Assembly: GCA_964528095.1 (NCBI GenBank)
Contig: CAZGSG010000348.1
Coordinates: 1-6,264 of the forward strand
Reading direction: 5' to 3'
Length of the DNA: 6,264 bases
Source: CAZGSG01 sp964528095
GTDB taxonomy: Bacteria > Bacteroidota > Bacteroidia > Chitinophagales > Chitinophagaceae
A program made the translations under genes and the position numbers. Each line of letters opens with the position of its first letter. Position 1 is the stretch's first letter. Below are positions 1 through 6,264 of this stretch, piece by piece. The notes under the pieces are model-generated. The model had not been told where the DNA came from. It made no database searches and saw only the letters and a list, made by a program, of their open reading frames with translations.

Positions 1-383
1 GGTTTTGAGTACTTGGTCCTTTTCCATTCAAGTCCGTCCATATTACTAATGATAGTGGATCGTTTTGGAAAGAAATTTTTCCATACCGAACTACTTGTAT
101 ATCCCATAAAAAGGATAACATCAAAACCCCTTTTGCCCGCATTCCGGATGCAGTTGAGGTCATAAATAAACTGGCCAGCCGTTTTTAACAGATACTCCGG
201 ATCGTAACAATGAATGATATGTACGTTTTTCCATTTGTCTTTGCGGTAGGAATGATTATGTGAATTATAAACACTCACCTGGTGTCCTTTCCTGGCAAGG
301 CCCACAGAAAGATATTCGGTTATTTGCTCAAAGCCGCCATACTCATTGGGAATACCTCTTGTTCCAAGTATTGCTATTTTCAT
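1..383 (-). CDS. DUF1972-type GT4 glycosyltransferase, N-terminal part (runs off left edge)
   Basis: The reading frame opens with ATG at 383-381 and stays open for 127 codons to the window edge, so the 3' part is missing. The protein begins MKIAILGTRGIPNEYGGFEQ, with the glycine-rich GTRGIPxxYGGFE signature at about residues 7-19. This is typical of the N-terminal Rossmann-like domain of GT4 (GT-B fold) enzymes annotated DUF1972 or rhamnosyltransferase-like. Later stretches also fit that family: VYNSHNHSYR near 38-47, HCYDPEY near 58-64, TAGQFIYDLNC near 68-78, and NMDGLEWKR near 114-122. These cytoplasmic enzymes transfer a sugar from a nucleotide-sugar donor onto a growing glycan. The donor and acceptor cannot be read here, because the C-terminal donor-binding domain with its E-x7-E motif lies outside the window. 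The start shares one base with the stop of the upstream oxygenase gene (TGATG), which suggests coupled translation in the same operon. The family call is firm and the substrate is unknown. Confidence 0.93.
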   Translation of the reverse strand, partial: MKIAILGTRGIPNEYGGFEQITEYLSVGLARKGHQVSVYNSHNHSYRKDKWKNVHIIHCYDPEYLLKTAGQFIYDLNCIRNAGKRGFDVILFMGYTSSSVWKNFFPKRSTIISNMDGLEWKRTKYSK

Positions 384-1153
384 CAGTGTTTTGCAGTTGA
401 ACTTCCAAAAATTCTGTTTTTAATTTTTACAGCCGGGTCATACATGCGTGCCAGTATTTTTTTGATAGGCTGATCATCTGCAGGATGCCAGTCGGTAGTG
501 CGTGGTTTCTCTATCCGGTATTGGTGCACACTGTAGGCATAGGAGGCAATGGACGTGCGATAGGTTCCCTCCGGAAAATCGGTCCTGTCGTACCCATGTA
601 ACGTATGTTTTCCAGTGAGATGGATGATCATCCGGTTAAAACATATATCAATCTTTTTTTCCTGCCCGGTTCTCAGGTCTTTTAATTTCAGGTGCCCGCC
701 ATGATCAGGGACCCAATCTTTGTTTAGGTAAAATAAAAGGTTGAGTGTTCGGTACCAGTTCGGGTGCAAGGGGTGATAATTAAAGTCGATATGCATGTCC
801 AGGAAGGAATTCTTTTTTCCCTGGTGAATGCCTCCGCCATGAAGTGTTTTGTCTACAAAGACCTCTTCGTTGGAAATGAATTGCAGAAATCGCTGAAATT
901 TTTCAGATACAAGGTCGTCATAGAGTTCGCTAAATAAAGGAGAGATTTCCCTTATCTGCGATTTCTCGAATTTATTGGCCGCAAAAATATAGTCACGGCT
1001 TTTTGTCTGAATATCGGGGACCTGCCGGTATAATTCCAGCGCTTTACCCGGTTCGCAAAAACCATCAATCGCGAGATAAGGAAAGGGTTTTGCCAGGAGA
1101 AACAGCAGTCTCCACTCTTCCTTCTTTGTTTCCAATTGTTGAAAATTGATCAT
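383..1153 (-). CDS. 2-oxoglutarate/Fe(II)-dependent oxygenase, prolyl-4-hydroxylase-like
   Basis: This is a 256-residue soluble protein with no signal peptide or membrane segment. It carries the double-stranded beta-helix signature of Fe(II)/2-oxoglutarate oxygenases. The iron-binding HxD is H121-x-D123 (DMHIDFN), the distal histidine is probably H186 (HTLHGY), and R199 in YRTSIASY is the likely 2-oxoglutarate-binding arginine. The entry motif KPFPYLAIDGF (residues 22-32) and the tail KIKNRIFGSSTAK fit bacterial oxygenases found beside glycan genes. Known family members hydroxylate protein side chains, small molecules or sugars; the Kdo hydroxylase KdoO is a lipopolysaccharide-acting Fe/2OG precedent, though not necessarily of the same subfamily. 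Here I infer modification of a sugar, a substituent or another part of the polysaccharide. The start at 1153 is the only good ATG: an in-frame TGA lies seven codons upstream, and the conserved domain begins about 20 residues in. It therefore overlaps the upstream gene by 89 bases out of phase. Class is confident; substrate is unknown. Confidence 0.9.
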   Translation of the reverse strand: MINFQQLETKKEEWRLLFLLAKPFPYLAIDGFCEPGKALELYRQVPDIQTKSRDYIFAANKFEKSQIREISPLFSELYDDLVSEKFQRFLQFISNEEVFVDKTLHGGGIHQGKKNSFLDMHIDFNYHPLHPNWYRTLNLLFYLNKDWVPDHGGHLKLKDLRTGQEKKIDICFNRMIIHLTGKHTLHGYDRTDFPEGTYRTSIASYAYSVHQYRIEKPRTTDWHPADDQPIKKILARMYDPAVKIKNRIFGSSTAKH

Positions 1154-3275
1154 GGATTGTATTTGAATGATTCACGATAAGTTGATAGAGATCCTCTGAA
1201 GATTTTTTCCAGCTATAGGTCTTTTTTATTTCATTGGAAATGAATTGTAGTATCTCGGGATCTGCAGCACTGTTTAGTACAGTAGCGATAGTTTTTTTTA
1301 AAAGACCCGGAATCGCCGGATCAATATGTCCTTTACCGAAAAAAAGGAAATCCCGCATGGCCGAGCGGTTAGAGCAAATGACCGGTACCCGGGCAGCCCC
1401 GGCTTCAAGCGGAGGTATACCAAAACCCTCCGATTGGGAAGGGTATATAAAAAGATCGGCTGCCCTGTAGAATTGTAAAAGGTCTTCCTCATTTACGCTG
1501 TTGCTGATAAAAATGAACTGACGGATAACGGAGGGCAATTCATTCAATAAATCATGTAGCCCTTTTGTCTTCATGGTCTCATGACCAAGCAATACAAGAT
1601 GATAGCCCCGGGTATACAGGGAAAGACTGAGAAACTCTTCTAATAATAAGAGCTGGTTTTTTCTTGGCTCAAAGCGGCTTACACAAAGCAGGAACCTGTC
1701 GAATCCATAATTGGTTTTTATAAAGGCGCGTGCAGCATCTTTATCATAAGGTTCGAAATAATGAGGGGCCACTGCATTTGCTACCACCGCAATTTTGCGA
1801 GCATCTGCCTGCAGGTGTTGCACGATTGAGTTCCGGGAGTATGCAGATACGGTTGTTACCAGGTCTGCTGAGCCGGCTGATCTTTTATATAAAAAGGTCT
1901 TTATAAAACGATAGCCGCGGGAAAAAGATCGCGGATCTTCTTTGAAGATCACGTCATGAATGGTTACGATCTGTTTACAGTTTTTGACCAGCGGAGTGAA
2001 ATACTGGAAATGTGCATAGTCGATCCTGTGTTTTCTTATAAGTAAAGGAATATTCACGGTCAGCCTGAAATAAGCAGCCCGGCTTTTAAACTTCAGGAAA
2101 CTAATATTAGCTGCTTCCGGGAAATGTTCACGGAGATGAGTGGTATCATTTGCTGCAATAAAGAAATGAATATCTGTTTTCTTTACCAGTTCCGTGTAGA
2201 TACCTTTAAGAAAACTCCTGCTGCCCTGGTATTCCCTGTCAAAACAATGGGCATCTACCAGTAACCTGGTTCTTTTACCAGAGATCTGTTCACCTTTTGA
2301 ACGCCTGGAGATATAGGCCGGAGAGAATTTAAACAGCTCGTAAGATTTCCGCAATACATTTTCTGGTAAAAAGGAGAGGAGGAAAAATATATAACTTTTC
2401 CAGTGCAGCCAGTTGCCGGCAATTACTTTTTTCAGGTTTTCTCTTGCTTTTGCCGGGTGATAATTGTTCCACAGATATTTTTTTGCCAGCAGCGAGTAAT
2501 AAGCGCCTTCTTTTATTTTCTTTATATTCTGCGTTTCGATGATCTGTAATAACTGTTGTCCTTCTTCTGCAGAAATAGCTTTTTGCCGGATCACTTTTGT
2601 TTTAATACGATGAAATTCTTTTGGGCGCCATTTTTCATCAATGGTAACAGAACCTGGGTTAAGCCGCACTTTTATCAGGGGTTCATGAAAATTAAAAGCC
2701 CTGCCTTCTTCTATGATCTTCAGCCATAATAAATGATCTTCAAAACTATGCGCGTGTGGATCGTATCCGCCTTTTTTCAGAACGATATCCCGTTGATATA
2801 ATACGCCGGAATGAATAAAAGGGCATATTTCCTGTTTTACAGCTTGTATTTCTTCATTGGTAAACGCGGGTGGTGAATAGGTGAAAATAAATTCACCATA
2901 CTGATCAATATAATCCACGGCAGAACCGATGATGATATGATCAGGGTTTTCCTGCATGAATGCATATTGTTTTTTTAAACGCTGGGGGTAACAGATATCA
3001 TCCGCATCAAACCTGGCGATGTATTTTCCTTTTGCTTCCTGCAGGCCATTGTTCAGGGCTATGGCAATGCCCTTATTTTCCTGGTCTATACACCTGATAC
3101 GGGCGTCCGTAAAAGAACGGATGATTTTCCTGGTATCATCTGTGGAACCGTCGTTGATGATGATGAATTCAAAATCGGTGAATTCCTGTTCAAGTACAGA
3201 TTGGATCGCTTCAGCAATATATTGTTCCGCATTATAAGCTGTCATTAATACGGATATGCTAACTGGTTTATTCAT
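1065..3275 (-). CDS. Bifunctional GT2-GT4 fusion glycosyltransferase
   Basis: This 736-residue cytoplasmic protein contains two complete glycosyltransferases. Residues 5 to about 225 form a GT2 (GT-A) domain: ISVLMTAYNAEQYI at the start, NDGSTDDT (41-48), the metal-binding DAD at 90-92, and an ED pair (179-180) as probable catalytic base. Residues 225-320 look like the usual helical tail of stand-alone Bacteroidota GT2 enzymes. After a polar linker (about 321-337), residues 338-700 form a GT4 (GT-B) domain. It begins LLVDAHCFDREYQGSR and includes the first-domain segment VTIHDVIF, the donor-site CVSRFEPRKN (531-540), and the E-x7-E motif E616-E624 in EGFGIPPLE. Both halves appear to keep their catalytic residues, so it probably adds two sugars in succession. 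Donors are unknown. The last 30 or so residues lie past the GT4 fold and are encoded inside the overlap with the oxygenase gene. Its ATG lies within the last codons of the upstream gene (ATGAATAA), implying coupled translation. Confidence 0.93.
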   Translation of the reverse strand: MNKPVSISVLMTAYNAEQYIAEAIQSVLEQEFTDFEFIIINDGSTDDTRKIIRSFTDARIRCIDQENKGIAIALNNGLQEAKGKYIARFDADDICYPQRLKKQYAFMQENPDHIIIGSAVDYIDQYGEFIFTYSPPAFTNEEIQAVKQEICPFIHSGVLYQRDIVLKKGGYDPHAHSFEDHLLWLKIIEEGRAFNFHEPLIKVRLNPGSVTIDEKWRPKEFHRIKTKVIRQKAISAEEGQQLLQIIETQNIKKIKEGAYYSLLAKKYLWNNYHPAKARENLKKVIAGNWLHWKSYIFFLLSFLPENVLRKSYELFKFSPAYISRRSKGEQISGKRTRLLVDAHCFDREYQGSRSFLKGIYTELVKKTDIHFFIAANDTTHLREHFPEAANISFLKFKSRAAYFRLTVNIPLLIRKHRIDYAHFQYFTPLVKNCKQIVTIHDVIFKEDPRSFSRGYRFIKTFLYKRSAGSADLVTTVSAYSRNSIVQHLQADARKIAVVANAVAPHYFEPYDKDAARAFIKTNYGFDRFLLCVSRFEPRKNQLLLLEEFLSLSLYTRGYHLVLLGHETMKTKGLHDLLNELPSVIRQFIFISNSVNEEDLLQFYRAADLFIYPSQSEGFGIPPLEAGAARVPVICSNRSAMRDFLFFGKGHIDPAIPGLLKKTIATVLNSAADPEILQFISNEIKKTYSWKKSSEDLYQLIVNHSNTIHDQFSTIGNKEGRVETAVSPGKTLSLSRD

Positions 3276-4884
3276 GTGCAGACAGGTTTTCTTTCCGGTT
3301 TAGCAAAAGGATCAATTCGAAAAGAACGAGTACAGACAACTGTTCAAACCAGTAATCTGTAAGTAATACGCCTGTAAGCAGCAGGAGTACCGGTACACCA
3401 TAACCTTTAAGCGAAATGCGTTTCATAAAATAGCCGAGATATCCAATAATAAATGCAAGCATACCGACGACTCCATATTCTCCTGCGATCTGTAAATAAG
3501 CGGAGTTTGGTGCATTTATGACTGAGTGCATTTTTGCCGGCCCACTAAAAAAAGACAGGTAAATCAACAAATGGTTGTCCTTGAAAAGGGGATCGATATA
3601 CCTGAGTTGTTCGGGATAACCACCTGCTATACCTAATGCCGTCGCTCTGAAAGCGAGTTTTGAAGAAAATGACCCTATCCCATTTCCTGTAAAGATCTTT
3701 GCAGGAGAAGAATGGAAAAAATCAATGGTCTGCTCCAGGGCAATTAACTTGCCTGGAAGTTTTCCAGGCTTTAACAGACCGATATTCTCCGTTTGTATAA
3801 AATTCAGTAATCTTTTACGGGTGGGATTTATTTCATCCCTGCTCTGGAATGGTTCGGAATGAATATTCACTTCAGGCAGTGCCGGACGACCAGAAGAGCC
3901 TGTCGTAATTGGTAGCGATGAAAAAAGGATATTATCTTTTCGATCTATTTCTCTGTTAACACTATCGAGATAAAGTATCGCGATCTTTTGTTTTTTTTCT
4001 TCGGAGTTTAACAGGTTGTCAGGCCTTAACCGCAACGATAAAGGATTGTTGACCGTGCGTGTTTTTTTTTCATGGCCGCTTAGTTTGGAATAGATTTCGG
4101 AGATGTATTGATTGTTTTGCGGTGACACTTTTATAAGAAAAATAATAAGCAGGAATACGCAGGACGTGATAATGCTTTTCTGATTACGGTCTGCATTAAA
4201 AACAAAAGTATAGAGTAGCACAAGAAAGAGCAGGATATTAGTGAGATTGCTGGCAGCCATCAGTAATACACTAATGCAGAGAAATACCATCTGTATATTG
4301 CGCCTGAACAGGAAAAAAATAAGGCCCAACGCATTCAATACCGCATTGGTTACTGAGGTGTCGAAACTGATACCTTTGATATAATCCCCTGTGCTGATAA
4401 AATATTTTTGATGATCTCCCTGGTAACGATAAGGATTGATACTGCCCGTCTCAATAATGATCCGGATATACTCAGCGTAAGAAACGAACGCATTTATTAG
4501 GAAAAAAACGACCAGGGTCTGAACAATAATTGCTGTACTTAGGTTGTCTGTAAAAATTTTTAGCTGATGTATCACAAGTATACACAGTATCCAGAAACAG
4601 ATGCCGGTAATAAACAACACCAATTGCGGAGAACTACCAAACTGTCTATAGATAATAAAATTCAAAGAAGCAATACCGATCACCGCCGGGTAAAATGCAG
4701 GTAATCTTGAATTCCTGAGTTTAAACTCAAACCTGAACTGTGGCTGTAGACAATAGATGATCAGGATAGCGGCCAGTTTTACCACTAGCTTTACATTAAG
4801 GAATAATAACAGGAAAAGCAGGAGTTTCCAGTCAATAGGCTTCCAGCCTTGAAAATATGATTGGACCCTTAGCCGGGCATTCAT
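3268..4884 (-). CDS. O-antigen polymerase/ligase-like (Wzy-like) polytopic membrane protein
   Basis: This 538-residue inner-membrane protein has roughly ten to twelve hydrophobic segments, including about 18-46, 64-79, 86-106, 116-138, 179-230, 238-252, 468-488 and 496-528. Residues 253 to about 435 form one long hydrophilic stretch. The motifs GNGIGSFSSK (400-409) and NSAYLQIAGEYGVVG (460-474) match the Wzy_C/O-antigen ligase pattern: a G-x-G-x-x-F stretch, then an (H)N-x-YLQ-x-x-x-EYG-x-x-G stretch entering the next membrane helix. Such proteins polymerise lipid-linked repeat units on the outer face of the inner membrane, or transfer a finished glycan to an acceptor. Its place directly after a flippase favours the Wzy polymerase role, but sequence alone does not separate polymerase from ligase. 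About 130 residues of the loop before GNGIGSF resemble nothing I recognise. The ATG at 4884 is the first after an in-frame TAA at 4911-4909, and no Shine-Dalgarno sequence is evident. The gene overlaps the next by eight bases. Confidence 0.86.
   Translation of the reverse strand: MNARLRVQSYFQGWKPIDWKLLLFLLLFLNVKLVVKLAAILIIYCLQPQFRFEFKLRNSRLPAFYPAVIGIASLNFIIYRQFGSSPQLVLFITGICFWILCILVIHQLKIFTDNLSTAIIVQTLVVFFLINAFVSYAEYIRIIIETGSINPYRYQGDHQKYFISTGDYIKGISFDTSVTNAVLNALGLIFFLFRRNIQMVFLCISVLLMAASNLTNILLFLVLLYTFVFNADRNQKSIITSCVFLLIIFLIKVSPQNNQYISEIYSKLSGHEKKTRTVNNPLSLRLRPDNLLNSEEKKQKIAILYLDSVNREIDRKDNILFSSLPITTGSSGRPALPEVNIHSEPFQSRDEINPTRKRLLNFIQTENIGLLKPGKLPGKLIALEQTIDFFHSSPAKIFTGNGIGSFSSKLAFRATALGIAGGYPEQLRYIDPLFKDNHLLIYLSFFSGPAKMHSVINAPNSAYLQIAGEYGVVGMLAFIIGYLGYFMKRISLKGYGVPVLLLLTGVLLTDYWFEQLSVLVLFELILLLNRKENLSAHE
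4062..4070 (-). repeat. Homopolymer tract of nine A (coding strand) inside the Wzy-like gene
   Basis: Nine consecutive T on the plus strand read as nine A on the coding strand, across codons 272-275 (E-K-K-T) in the hydrophilic loop of the Wzy-like protein. A one-base slip here would truncate the protein before the GNGIGSF and YLQ motifs and should abolish function. Tracts of this length can be slippage-prone, but this A/T-leaning coding style makes short poly-A runs common; an A8 tract also lies in the fused glycosyltransferase gene at 1292-1299. The tract is a plain observation and its role as a switch is speculative. Confidence 0.5.
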
Positions 4885-4925
4885 GAAAAGGCATTTATGA
4901 AATGAATGTTAGTGAATACGTTGCT

Positions 4926-4938
4926 CCCCTGTCAGGGG
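4926..4938 (-). other. Short perfect inverted repeat over the flippase stop codon
   Basis: The 13 bases CCCCTGTCAGGGG form a perfect inverted repeat, with two six-base arms around one central base. In RNA this gives a five-base-pair, GC-rich stem with a three-base loop. It covers the TGA stop of the flippase gene and lies about 40 bases before the start of the Wzy-like gene. No run of U follows on the transcribed strand, so it does not look like an intrinsic terminator. It could slow ribosomes, stabilise an mRNA end or mean nothing. It is the only local structure I noticed in the one intergenic gap, and I see no promoter there. Confidence 0.25.
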
Positions 4939-6264
4939 TTGCTTCTTTTTATTACGAGGGTAGTGAGTTTTTTCCAGTCGTTGATCCGGAACTGTATAGT
5001 CAGGTAAAGTAGGATCAGGTAGAGGAGGATAGAGAAAGACAGGATAAGCCAATAAGAGGAAAATATTATCATGCCGAGGGCTCCACTGCAAAGCGCAGCG
5101 AAGGAACAAACCAGGGCAGGTCTCCAACCAAGATGAACAGCTTCTTTTAAGTTCACTGAATAAAGAATGGTCTGTGTAAGGATGGAGACTACAAAAGCAA
5201 GCGCGGCGCCTTCATTTTCCCATGTCGGTATAAGGAGCGTATTCAGAAGGAGGTTGACAAAAAAAGTGCAGGCAAAAACCCGGAGGATCATTTTGGTTCT
5301 GCCTGCGGCGAAATGAAGGCTCCATAAAAAATTATTAAGATAAAGCAGGGGCAGGGAGAGGGATAAGAGGAAAATGCTAGTGCTGTTTACTTTTCCATAA
5401 CGACCCTGTGTCAATGGTTCTATCAGTGGTACCCACAATATATTTAATGCAAGCGCAGTAAGACAGGCTATAATGAGTTCAAGTTTTAGAAGCAATAGGA
5501 TCTTTGTATTATTGGAAAGCGAGCGCCCGTCCTTTAAATACCGGGAGAAGAGCGGGACGAGTAATGGGGCCACTATCAACAAAGGAAGGGTGGAAAATTC
5601 GAATACTTTATACGCAAAACTGTATTCGCCGAGTTTGCCTGCTGTGAGAAAGATGCCGATCAGTATCCAATCGAGTCGCGACAATGCGGTGGAAAAGATT
5701 GCTGTGCCTGCCTGGGGCAGACACTCTTTTAAAAAAGAACGGTATTCTTCGAAATTGAATGTAAAAAGGAAGAGGCCGCTGATCCTGCTGTAAAGGATGA
5801 CCGACACCAGTAATTCCAGGCCATCAGCCAGTACAAATACAAGAACGATATGTTGTAACTGCAATTGACCATACAAACCAAGACAAGCGATCACTACCAG
5901 TTTTGTAAGATTAGAGACCACGGAGATATACATCAGGTGGTTGAATCTTTCGAGGCCTGTAACGATTTGTTTAAATGGAGTTGAAAAAAAGAACAGCAAC
6001 TTTCCCAAACCCAACAAGAGAAGTAGGGCATGTTGTTGAAAAAAGCCAGGGAAAATAAACGAGCAGAGCAGGACCAGTCCGTAGAAAACCAGGCCAGCAA
6101 CAGCCACATGAAAAAAATAAAGAGCAGGTTCCCTGGGGCTGGCTTTTCCGGAGGCTATCTTCTGCACACTAACCTGGTCCATACCAAATGGAAGTATATT
6201 GAAGAAAGTAAAATAAAGGGCCAGGGTCCAGTTGATTTCTCCGAACTCGGTTTTTGAGAGATAT
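4932..6264 (-). CDS. Wzx-type oligosaccharide flippase (N-terminus beyond right edge)
   Basis: This is a polytopic membrane protein of the MOP superfamily (Polysacc_synt type), probably with about twelve hydrophobic segments in the visible part. It would flip undecaprenyl-linked repeat units from the cytoplasmic to the periplasmic face of the inner membrane. The frame has an ATG at 6182, but this is not the real start. Upstream codons remain open to the window edge and read YLSKTEFGEINWTLALYF, then NILPFGMDQ, which is the expected N-terminal region of these flippases (xxExFGxxxW, then FGxDQxxxxKIA). The visible part is 443 codons, with perhaps 15-40 N-terminal residues missing. A hallmark segment is RLDWILIGIF followed by LGEYSFAYK, where the buried charged pair RxD and the G-x-Y element are typical of the family. 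The last residues (NDWKKLTTLVIKRSNP) form a basic cytoplasmic tail. A 47-base gap separates it from the Wzy-like gene, which supports a Wzx/Wzy-dependent pathway. Confidence 0.93.
   Translation of the reverse strand, partial: YLSKTEFGEINWTLALYFTFFNILPFGMDQVSVQKIASGKASPREPALYFFHVAVAGLVFYGLVLLCSFIFPGFFQQHALLLLLGLGKLLFFFSTPFKQIVTGLERFNHLMYISVVSNLTKLVVIACLGLYGQLQLQHIVLVFVLADGLELLVSVILYSRISGLFLFTFNFEEYRSFLKECLPQAGTAIFSTALSRLDWILIGIFLTAGKLGEYSFAYKVFEFSTLPLLIVAPLLVPLFSRYLKDGRSLSNNTKILLLLKLELIIACLTALALNILWVPLIEPLTQGRYGKVNSTSIFLLSLSLPLLYLNNFLWSLHFAAGRTKMILRVFACTFFVNLLLNTLLIPTWENEGAALAFVVSILTQTILYSVNLKEAVHLGWRPALVCSFAALCSGALGMIIFSSYWLILSFSILLYLILLYLTIQFRINDWKKLTTLVIKRSNP

Noticed and set aside
282..473. 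A 63-codon plus-strand open frame across the oxygenase/glycosyltransferase junction.
   Set aside because: It is antisense to the conserved N-terminus of the DUF1972 glycosyltransferase and the end of the oxygenase, with no family resemblance.
1356..1436. tRNA-like stretch on the plus strand: TGGCCGAGCGGTTAGAGCA resembles the D-arm of a Leu/Ser tRNA, followed by GGCTTCAAGC, which loosely resembles a T-arm.
   Set aside because: No matching acceptor stem or anticodon arm can be folded around it. The same bases encode the conserved EGFGIPPLE to CSNRSAMRD region of the GT4 domain on the minus strand.
4885..4931. Possible promoter in the gap before the Wzy-like gene.
   Set aside because: I found no Bacteroidota-type TAnnTTTG -7 element with a TTG -33 element on the minus strand. 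The gap is only 47 bases within a same-strand gene run, so cotranscription is the simpler reading.
4909..5127. A 72-codon minus-strand open frame overlapping the flippase 3' end in another phase.
   Set aside because: It overlaps the conserved C-terminal helices of the flippase, has no recognisable motif, and is proline- and leucine-rich as expected for an out-of-phase reading of membrane-helix codons.
5473..5793. A 106-codon open frame on the plus strand inside the flippase gene.
   Set aside because: It lies wholly opposite a well-supported membrane-protein gene, its translation is low-complexity basic/serine-rich with no recognisable domain, and nothing in the operon runs on that strand.

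Overview
The window is a compact, unidirectional piece of a surface-polysaccharide (exopolysaccharide, capsule or O-antigen type) biosynthesis operon. All five genes lie on the minus strand, so transcription runs from the right edge to the left edge. The moderate base composition, the lack of clear Shine-Dalgarno sequences, and the style of the glycosyltransferases and flippase all point to a member of the Bacteroidota. A Chitinophagaceae-like or related lineage is my best guess, from protein style only.

In transcription order the layout is as follows. (1) 6264-4932: a Wzx-type oligosaccharide flippase whose N-terminal end lies beyond the right edge. (2) 4884-3268: a polytopic O-antigen polymerase/ligase-like (Wzy-like) membrane protein with an unusually long hydrophilic loop. 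(3) 3275-1065: a 736-residue protein that joins a complete GT2 (GT-A fold) glycosyltransferase to a complete GT4 (GT-B fold) glycosyltransferase. (4) 1153-383: a 2-oxoglutarate/Fe(II)-dependent oxygenase of the prolyl-4-hydroxylase-like type. (5) 383-1: the first 127 codons of a DUF1972-type GT4 glycosyltransferase that runs off the left edge.

The genes are packed as one transcription unit. There is a 47-base gap between genes 1 and 2, an 8-base overlap (ATGAATAA) between 2 and 3, an 89-base out-of-phase overlap between 3 and 4, and a TGATG stop/start junction between 4 and 5. I see no convincing promoter, terminator, RNA gene, CRISPR array or mobile element. No stretch over 300 bases lacks a gene.

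The working model is a Wzx/Wzy-type pathway. At least three glycosyltransferase domains build a lipid-linked repeat unit in the cytoplasm, the flippase moves it across the inner membrane, and the Wzy-like protein polymerises or transfers it. The oxygenase may hydroxylate a sugar, substituent or other part of the product. The most noteworthy points are the fused GT2-GT4 enzyme, the oxygenase inside the glycan operon, the long out-of-phase overlap joining those two genes, and the enlarged loop of the Wzy-like protein. The system as a whole belongs to a known class, and I see no clearly new type of system.
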